Source of the DNA: an uncultured Patescibacteria group bacterium
GTDB taxonomy: Bacteria > Patescibacteriota > JACMRA01
DNA length: 64,000 bases
Reading direction: 5' to 3'
Assembly: GCA_938041505.1 (NCBI GenBank)
Contig: CALITC010000004.1
Coordinates: forward strand, 47,228 to 111,227
Shown: positions 57,961 to 64,000 of the stretch, piece after piece
Position numbering within the stretch: the first letter of the stretch is position 1
Layout of the letters: every line of letters starts with the position of its first letter
The notes under the pieces: generated by a model
What the model was told of the DNA's origin: nothing
Databases searched by the model: none
The model's input: the letters and a program-made list of their open reading frames with translations, nothing else
Translations under genes and position numbers: made by a program

Positions 57961-60822
57961 ATGTCAATCATGGATAAGTTTACCCTACAGCAAGAAACGT
58001 TTATCGAAGAATACCAAACGTGGGCAAGGTTCTGGGAACACAACACAACCAAAGCAAAAATTCTCATGTTAGAGAACAACGACATCAACAAAGTCTTCAA
58101 TATATCTTTTCGAACACCGATTACAAATTCCAAAGGAATACCTCATATTCTAGAACACTCCGTACTCAACGGATCCAAAAAATACCCAACCAAAGAACCC
58201 TTTGTGGACATGCTCAAAGGCTCACTATACACCTATCTCAACGCCAGCACTTGGCCTGATAGCACACGATATCCTGTAGCCAGCCAAAACAACAAAGACT
58301 TCTATAATTTAGTGGATGTATATCTAGATTCAGTTTTAAACCCCCTCCTCGATCAAAAAACGTTCCAACAAGAAGGTTGGCATTACGAACTCAACAACCC
58401 CCAAGACCCGCTCTCAATCAAAGGAGTTGTCTACAACGAAATGAAAGGGTCATATTCCGACACAGACAACACTCTATTCGACTTTATCATGAGAGCTCTT
58501 TTCCCCGACACCCCATATAGGCATGATAGTGGCGGTAATCCAGATATCATTCCACAATTGACGTACGAGGAGTTTATAGATTTTCACAAAAAGCACTACC
58601 ACCCATCTAACAGCTATATTACCTTCTACGGCGACGACCACAGTGCCACAAGATTTGAAAAAATTGAAGAGTTTTTAAGAAATTACGAATATCAAAAACC
58701 AGAGGCTCAGGTATATACTCAGAAGCCTTTACAAAATATTCCAGACACTACTGAATACTTCGATCCTGGGGAAAACAGTAACGGCGGGTATATTACGAAA
58801 AACTGGCTACTTCATAATTGGAATACTTTCGAGTTAGAAATTCTTAACGAGCTACTACTAGGTAACCCCGACGCACCCCTCTACCAAAAACTAATCGATT
58901 CAGGTCTTGGAGAAGATTTGGTTCCAAGTGGATTCGAGACCTCTTTGGTACAACCATTCTTCGCCGTAGGACTCAAAAATGTTCCTCTCGAAGACTTTGC
59001 CGCCACAATCAAACTCATCGATGACAGCTTGTTACAAATACACCAGGATGGCTTCAAAGAGGCTGACATAGAAGCCGCCCTTAATTCCACAGAGTTTTAC
59101 TTACGAGAACTAAATACTGGCAGATCCCCACAAGGATTAACCCTGATTAATGCAGTACTTCAAAACTGGCTATACGACAGAGACTCTCTCGAAAACATCC
59201 AGTTCGAAACCCAGCTTATTCGGCTCAAAAATAAACTACAAGAAAACCCTAACTACCTATCAGATAGAATAAAAGAGCTGCTTATAGAAAACCCTCACCA
59301 TGCCATTCTTAAGCTAGAACCAAAACCAAAATTAATCCAAAGCAAAAATCAATCCACAAAACAAAATCTTGAAACTATCAAAAACAGCCTTTCTCAGCAA
59401 GAAGTTGATGATTTGATTTCTAATTCAGAAATACTCGCCAAGCATCAAGTAAAGCCAGATAGTCCAGAAGCTATAGCCGCAATCCCTAAGCTAACCCTCC
59501 AAGACTTACAAGGAGTTCCCGAAAAAATTAATACAACTATTACAGAATCTAAAACAGCCACCATATTGTCCAACACCATAGATACAAATGGAATAACTTA
59601 TATCAAACTCTGCTTCAATATAGACCATCTAAAACCAGAACAATATCTGCTTCTTCCGTTTCTAGAAAGAGGTCTGCATGAATTTGATACCCAAAATCAA
59701 TCTTCAGCTAAGATTAGTAACGAGCTAAACATTCACACAGGCAACTTCTCCACAAATATTCTCAACACTCTCACTACCACAGGAGAATTCAAGTCGTATT
59801 TTATTATAAGCGGCAAAGCATTACCTCATAAGATCCCAAAACTACTCAATATTCTTACCGAATTACTATCCGAGCTCAAGATAAATAACCACGCCAAACT
59901 AACACAATTCATCAAGGACGAAACTTTAGCGTATCAAAATAGTTTCGCAAGCAACGGTAACTCAATGGCGTTGTCACACCTCCACAGTCAGTTGCACATA
60001 CCTGGGCTACTCAATGACAAAGTAGGAGGCGTCGAAAGGTACAATTACTTAAAAAATCTGAGTAAAAATAACACCAAAGAGGATCTTAACACGCTGTCTA
60101 CTCAATTAGATCAACTTAAAAATACAACTTTTGGCTCGCATAAGCTACTTGTCAATATCACCACAAGTAACACTAACATAGCTAGAAATACGAAAGATAT
60201 ACAGGAATTTATATCAAAGCTGCCAGATACAAAACGATCTGCGTACGAACATGCCTTACCACAACAAAAAGATAACCTGGCCTTCATTGCTCCAACTAAA
60301 ATCAATTATAACTGCCTAGCTTTTACCATAGATTACGCTGGCGAAAATAACATTCTTCCACTTATCAAATATCTAAACTTAGACTACCTATGGAACAAGG
60401 TTCGTGTGCAAGGTGGGGCGTACAATTGCGGTGCTAGCTATTCCAGCCTCACCAAAACCTTCTCAATCAGTTCTTTCCGAGATCCGCGTACCACAAAAAC
60501 ATATGATGATTACATGGAGGTACCTACGTATCTCAAACAAAAACTCTCTTCCGAACAACTTCTCCAAAGTATCACAGGTGCTATCGGATCCTTTGATAGC
60601 CATCAGCTACCCAATCAAAAAGGAAACACAGCCTTACAAAGATACATTGTAGGCAGATCTTATCAAGATATAAAAGAGATGAGAGAAGCAATCCTCAATA
60701 CAAAAAACACCCACTTAGAAAGTCTTTCTGTAGCTCTAGCTGACATCGACCAAGCTCTTCGAGCGACAGTGACTAGCGCTGACAACAGTACTGAATACGG
60801 ATTTTCTACAATAAGTGTTTAG
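57961..60822 (+). CDS. M16C presequence-protease-like metallopeptidase
   Basis: 953 residues from the ATG at 57961. Insulinase superfamily, subfamily M16C (PreP/Cym1/Hyp), which consists of two halves closing around a chamber. The inverted zinc motif HILEH is at 62-66 in KGIPHILEHSVLNGSKKYP, followed by KEPFVDMLKGSLYTYLNASTWPDSTRYPVAS; the third zinc ligand Glu is in YNEMKGSYSD (about residue 148). The C-terminal half carries the substrate Arg/Tyr region (KVRVQGGAYNCGASY). No signal peptide: it degrades short unstructured peptides in the cytoplasm. A non-catalytic M16B relative lies 1.2 kb downstream. Confidence 0.93.
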   Translation: MSIMDKFTLQQETFIEEYQTWARFWEHNTTKAKILMLENNDINKVFNISFRTPITNSKGIPHILEHSVLNGSKKYPTKEPFVDMLKGSLYTYLNASTWPDSTRYPVASQNNKDFYNLVDVYLDSVLNPLLDQKTFQQEGWHYELNNPQDPLSIKGVVYNEMKGSYSDTDNTLFDFIMRALFPDTPYRHDSGGNPDIIPQLTYEEFIDFHKKHYHPSNSYITFYGDDHSATRFEKIEEFLRNYEYQKPEAQVYTQKPLQNIPDTTEYFDPGENSNGGYITKNWLLHNWNTFELEILNELLLGNPDAPLYQKLIDSGLGEDLVPSGFETSLVQPFFAVGLKNVPLEDFAATIKLIDDSLLQIHQDGFKEADIEAALNSTEFYLRELNTGRSPQGLTLINAVLQNWLYDRDSLENIQFETQLIRLKNKLQENPNYLSDRIKELLIENPHHAILKLEPKPKLIQSKNQSTKQNLETIKNSLSQQEVDDLISNSEILAKHQVKPDSPEAIAAIPKLTLQDLQGVPEKINTTITESKTATILSNTIDTNGITYIKLCFNIDHLKPEQYLLLPFLERGLHEFDTQNQSSAKISNELNIHTGNFSTNILNTLTTTGEFKSYFIISGKALPHKIPKLLNILTELLSELKINNHAKLTQFIKDETLAYQNSFASNGNSMALSHLHSQLHIPGLLNDKVGGVERYNYLKNLSKNNTKEDLNTLSTQLDQLKNTTFGSHKLLVNITTSNTNIARNTKDIQEFISKLPDTKRSAYEHALPQQKDNLAFIAPTKINYNCLAFTIDYAGENNILPLIKYLNLDYLWNKVRVQGGAYNCGASYSSLTKTFSISSFRDPRTTKTYDDYMEVPTYLKQKLSSEQLLQSITGAIGSFDSHQLPNQKGNTALQRYIVGRSYQDIKEMREAILNTKNTHLESLSVALADIDQALRATVTSADNSTEYGFSTISV

Positions 60823-60845
60823 TATAGTACAACTATAAAAGTATC

Positions 60846-61325
60846 CTATTGAACGATCAAAGTTCCTTCCATACCCTGTTCTCTGTGATTTCCAATACTA
60901 CAATAGAACTTATATTCACCGCTAGCATCGGCTGGGATAGTAAATTCTACACGTTCGGTAGTTCCTGCTGAGAATGTTTCAGTTTGCACCCCCAGTTCGT
61001 CAATTACAAAGTCATGAAAACCTTCGCTGTTTTTGAGATCAAGTGCAACTGTAGATCCTGCCGCGAAAGTAAGCTGATTAGGTTCGAAGAAAAAATTACC
61101 CAACTCCAAAGTTTGTACATTATCACCGATAACGGCGTCTGCAAGTGGTGCGTCAGCCTCATTAATGGTAAGACTTACCTTTGTTTCTGCCGTAGACTCA
61201 TCTTGGGCTTGAGTTTGTTCAACATCATCATCTTTTACAGTGTTTTCATCGTCATTATTGAGCCACCAAAAACCACCAAATATCACGAGAGCAAGCACCA
61301 AAACACCAAGAAGTTTCTTAATCAT
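60846..61325 (-). CDS. Membrane-anchored blue-copper (cupredoxin) protein
   Basis: 159 residues. Anchor helix 4-21, acidic linker 23-48, cupredoxin domain about 68-159. Type 1 copper ligands are in place: His104 (GFHDF), Cys142 (FYCSI), His147 (GNH) and Met152 (QGM), with the typical C-x4-H-x4-M spacing of plastocyanin-like domains. It would carry electrons outside the membrane; no oxidase or other electron-transfer partner is in the window. Such anchored cupredoxins are found in CPR genomes. A minus-strand TTGACA lies about 35 bases upstream. Confidence 0.9.
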   Translation of the reverse strand: MIKKLLGVLVLALVIFGGFWWLNNDDENTVKDDDVEQTQAQDESTAETKVSLTINEADAPLADAVIGDNVQTLELGNFFFEPNQLTFAAGSTVALDLKNSEGFHDFVIDELGVQTETFSAGTTERVEFTIPADASGEYKFYCSIGNHREQGMEGTLIVQ

Positions 61326-61391
61326 ATACTTTTAATTTCCACCAACTAAAATGAGTTGTCAACGGTCATTTTATGTCGCAGAATTACATCA

Positions 61392-61967
61392 ATGCCTTTC
61401 ACCACCATTCTTATACTCTCAGCCATGATGATCCTGCTTTTTGGCGGATGTGCACTTTTAATTGCCTGTATCTATGAGTTATGGTTCCATAACCATCCAC
61501 ACCGCATTGGTTACATCCCTTCACAACTATCAATTATAGAACCTCATTTAGAAAAAATACTATCCAAGCATATCGGTTCACATGAAAAAAAATACACCTT
61601 TTACGAATTAGGCTGTGGCACTGGGCATGTCCTTAGGTATATCTCTAAGCATCACAATTTTAAAAAGAACTTTGGGTTGGAGTTAGACTTAATCTGGTAT
61701 AATGTATGCAAGGTTCTATCCTCAAGCCAACCAGTGACTGTGATAAGAAACGATGTGACCAAGCACAGATACAATCATCCAGCATTTTTTTATGCTTACT
61801 TAAAACCCGAGATTCTGAAGAAAGTTTACGATAGCCAAGGCTTCCAAAACTCTCTGGTGGTCTTATTAACCTTCTCTATTCCAGGCGTAGAACCCCTTGA
61901 GACTATAAACATAACTGGAAGTCAGCGCTATCTACACCTATACGACTTTCGATCAGAAAAGTGCTAA
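61392..61967 (+). CDS. Membrane-anchored SAM-dependent methyltransferase-like protein
   Basis: 191 residues from the ATG at 61392 (MPFTTILIL); the track adds 12 residues from a non-ATG start. One membrane helix (about 4-28), then a class I Rossmann methyltransferase core with motif I FYELGCGTGHVLRYI and the acidic motif II FGLELD. The C-terminal part is short, ending after the VVLLTFSIPG strand, so the substrate-binding side is minimal. Lipid, small-molecule or protein substrates are all possible. Divergent from the cupredoxin gene. Confidence 0.75.
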   Translation: MPFTTILILSAMMILLFGGCALLIACIYELWFHNHPHRIGYIPSQLSIIEPHLEKILSKHIGSHEKKYTFYELGCGTGHVLRYISKHHNFKKNFGLELDLIWYNVCKVLSSSQPVTVIRNDVTKHRYNHPAFFYAYLKPEILKKVYDSQGFQNSLVVLLTFSIPGVEPLETINITGSQRYLHLYDFRSEKC

Positions 61968-62070
61968 GTGGTATTTTACACAAATACTACCCGTATTATT
62001 GAGCTTATGGAGTATATCTTGACAATTTCCAAGATTAAAGGCTTAAATAGTAGTTAAAACCATAGCCTAC

Positions 62071-63435
62071 ATGCTCAAGCCAATCCAACTCAAAAACAAT
62101 CTAACCGTTATCAAGGTTCCTAAGAATAACGCCAAGACTTTTATAGTAGGTTTTGTTGCTGGCACTGGCGCAGCTATAGAAAAAGAATTTCACCCAGGTA
62201 TTAGCTTTTTGGTAGAGAGGTTGTTCAGATATGGGACAGATAAGCACCCATCTCCTAGACATCTCAATACAGCTTTGGAGAGTATTGGCGGTACTTTTTA
62301 TTCCGAAACTTCACACGAGCTCACACACTACTACCTATCAGTTCCAAGCTACCATCAACACAAAGCTATCTCAGTACTCTCTGAGATTATCCAACACTCA
62401 TATTTTGATGAGAAGGATATCCAGAAAGAAAAAAGGCTCCAAGTAGAAGCTCAAAACTATCTCAACTACGCTGATTCAACAAGTAATATTTCTAGCCTTG
62501 CCTTAGAAAACCTATTCGTAAATACCCCCTTAAGCAATTCTATTCATGGCACGATCGACACGATAGTCTCAATTGATCGCAAAGATGTCTTAGAGTATAT
62601 CAACCATCAATATAAGCCCCAGAACTCATACCTTATCCTTAGCGGTGATTTTGAAACCAAGAGTATTATGGATCTTGTTAATCAAGAATGGGGCTATTGG
62701 AATCCAAAAAACAAACCTTATCGCAGCATCGAACCTGAGAATTACTATATTCAAGGCGAACTCCCGAGAATAATGTACAAGCAGCGTGGTCAAAGCCATA
62801 CCGATCTTACGTTTGCGTTCCTCCTAGACTCAGGATTCCGTCCGACACTCCCTGCAATCCAAACAGCCGAAGAAGAAGCAAACACCGACTGGGAGCAGAT
62901 CAAAGAACACCACCTCAACAAACTAGCAATTCTTATGGTTCTCAATGCTGTCCTGGGTGAAGGATTTACATCTAGATTGTGGTCTAAGTCTGTGGAAGAT
63001 GAAATGTTTTTCAATATAATCACCAGCGAAATCATTAATTTTAAATACACAGGATATCTCCAAATCCATGGACGCACCAGCAATAGTCAATTTACTTTTG
63101 CCCTCGAATCCGTGCTCTCAGTCCTAGACGCTCTTAAGCAAACTACCGTCTCCATCAACGAGTTAGCCAAAGCCAAAGAATTCCTCAAAGGTAAGCTCAT
63201 TAACGAACACGAAGACCTTTTCTTCGCCTCTTATTGGCAGGCAACCAACTTTATTCACTCCGAGCTTAACTACAGCCTCGACGACTTACTCGAGAAAATT
63301 CACAAAGTAGAAGCCGCCCAAGTCCGCGCCTTAGCTCTCGACCTCTTCATCCCACAAAGAATGGCGATAACCACGGTCGGCACCGCCAAAGAGACTCGCA
63401 TTGTCGATAAGTTAATTAGAAAATACTTATCTTAA
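62071..63435 (+). CDS. M16B peptidase homologue lacking zinc ligands
   Basis: 454 residues, the normal length of an M16B protein (two alpha/beta halves). The N-terminal half follows the family, but the zinc motif is lost: active members read GIAHFLEHMLFKGT, here GISFLVERLFRYGT (43-56), so the first His is Phe and the second is Arg; the Glu remains. The usual GGxxxAxTxxExT element is present as GGTFYSETSHELTHYY. In other bacteria active and inactive M16B subunits form dimers; here the nearest M16 partner is the M16C gene. It could be a chaperone-like or regulatory subunit. Confidence 0.82.
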   Translation: MLKPIQLKNNLTVIKVPKNNAKTFIVGFVAGTGAAIEKEFHPGISFLVERLFRYGTDKHPSPRHLNTALESIGGTFYSETSHELTHYYLSVPSYHQHKAISVLSEIIQHSYFDEKDIQKEKRLQVEAQNYLNYADSTSNISSLALENLFVNTPLSNSIHGTIDTIVSIDRKDVLEYINHQYKPQNSYLILSGDFETKSIMDLVNQEWGYWNPKNKPYRSIEPENYYIQGELPRIMYKQRGQSHTDLTFAFLLDSGFRPTLPAIQTAEEEANTDWEQIKEHHLNKLAILMVLNAVLGEGFTSRLWSKSVEDEMFFNIITSEIINFKYTGYLQIHGRTSNSQFTFALESVLSVLDALKQTTVSINELAKAKEFLKGKLINEHEDLFFASYWQATNFIHSELNYSLDDLLEKIHKVEAAQVRALALDLFIPQRMAITTVGTAKETRIVDKLIRKYLS

Positions 63436-63450
63436 TTATAAGGCAAATAT

Positions 63451-64000
63451 TTATTTTATAGAGGAATTTTGAAGAATACTTTCAACCTCTTCAAAAACCA
63501 CATCATTAATAGGGTCACCAGTAACAGTTGTCAGATTCATATAGAATTGATACTCGACAGTATCTCTGTCTCCTGCTAAAGAATTATAGTCATTACTAAA
63601 ATCACTTTTTATATTAGTTTTTATCATGTTAGATAAGCTACAAGCTCCATTAGTAATCCAGTATAGTTCTTCACTATCTCGTTCTTGAATATACACTTCA
63701 AAATCAGAATTTTGAATTAAGAAGTCTGGTTGAGGTGTAGGGCCACCACACCCACCTGTAGTAAAGGGTGATAGACTTAACTCTAAAACATGATCATTTT
63801 TAAGTAATCGAATTTTTCTATTAAGAAGTTTATCAAAACCAGATACAGAAGTTTCATTTCTAAACTCCCAGTCACTTGGATACACTAACTTGAAATCTGT
63901 GAAGAACGGATTGGTGTAGGTTTCTGTTGTAACAACGGCTGGTACAACAACCTCATCTTTGTCTGCAATGGATATCTTTACGTCATTGAAATTAACTTGT
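63451..64000 (-). CDS. Partial YPSDW-type surface protein, paralogue of the 46866 gene
   Basis: The frame is open from the stop at 63451 to the window edge, so the gene continues outside; the ORF-track start (63885, GTG) is internal. The visible 183 residues match the C-terminus of the 46866 product: TYTNPFFTDFKLVYPSDWEFR against VYTNPFFNNLKLVYPSDWSFN, then a GGCGGPTP/AGCGPFFE Cys motif, GACSLSNMIKTNIKSDFSNDY against GDCTTFANILTSNIDVDFNDKY, and similar ends (ILQNSSIK, IIENSTFR). Two conserved Cys may form a disulfide. Function unknown. Confidence 0.75.
   Translation of the reverse strand, partial: QVNFNDVKISIADKDEVVVPAVVTTETYTNPFFTDFKLVYPSDWEFRNETSVSGFDKLLNRKIRLLKNDHVLELSLSPFTTGGCGGPTPQPDFLIQNSDFEVYIQERDSEELYWITNGACSLSNMIKTNIKSDFSNDYNSLAGDRDTVEYQFYMNLTTVTGDPINDVVFEEVESILQNSSIK

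Overview
The window looks like a chromosome segment of a small-genome bacterium of the Candidate Phyla Radiation (Patescibacteria). This is an inference. It rests on AT-rich, tightly packed single genes, a stand-alone TraC/VirB4-N-like protein, many anchored or exported proteins of unknown function, short forms of usual enzymes, and housekeeping genes scattered without classical operons. TGA is used as a stop (for example recQ and the PIF1-like helicase), so this is not one of the UGA=Gly lineages. Five tRNA genes (Val-UAC, Ala-UGC, Val-GAC, His-GUG, Gln-CUG) all encode CCA.

Layout. 0-5 kb: a T4SS-like protein, then a block of exported proteins, including two divergent Gln/Asn-rich secreted proteins. 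5-15.4 kb: mnmA, a sucrose-phosphorylase-like GH13 enzyme, ftsW, tRNA-Val, thioredoxin, an FG-GAP protein with an M23-like front end, recJ and rnc. 15.4-23 kb: a Coq4-like gene split by an in-frame TAG, a VanY-like protein, and a cluster of three ATP-grasp ligases around recR and a DUF1704/MATCAP-type metallopeptidase. 23-36 kb: gltX, parB, recQ, an M14 carboxypeptidase, a sortase-like protein with Ser for Cys, dus, a ricin-FAS1 surface protein and a short CCA-adding enzyme. 37-40 kb: tRNA-Ala, -Val and -His next to a free-standing alanyl-tRNA-synthetase-like core, then msrB. 40-48.6 kb: a ureohydrolase, a frameshifted gene, a Fic-N-like fragment, rarA, a TetR/membrane-protein operon with its operator inside the promoter, and a large anchored protein. 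48.6-55 kb: a P2-type ATPase and a ZnuABC-like metal importer. 55-64 kb: a candidate structured RNA, tRNA-Gln, a PIF1-like helicase, a DUF2853 protein, an M16C peptidase, an anchored blue-copper protein, a methyltransferase, a non-catalytic M16B homologue and a partial paralogue of the 46.9-kb surface protein.

Regulatory grammar. Many genes have a TTGAC-type -35, a 17-base spacer and a TAnnnT -10 that ends only 6-10 bases before the start codon, which implies leaderless mRNAs. Other genes have a clear GGAG/GAGG ribosome site. The promoter positions show that several ORF-track starts (TTG codons inside -35 boxes) are too far upstream, and I moved those starts. Intrinsic terminators often run directly into the next gene's -35 box.

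Most notable: the ATP-grasp/DUF1704 cluster (a possible amino-acid tagging and untagging system), the repeat-built Gln/Asn-rich secreted pair, the orphan AlaRS-like core beside tRNA-Ala, and several enzyme-fold proteins that have lost catalytic residues (sortase, VanY, M16B, M23-like).
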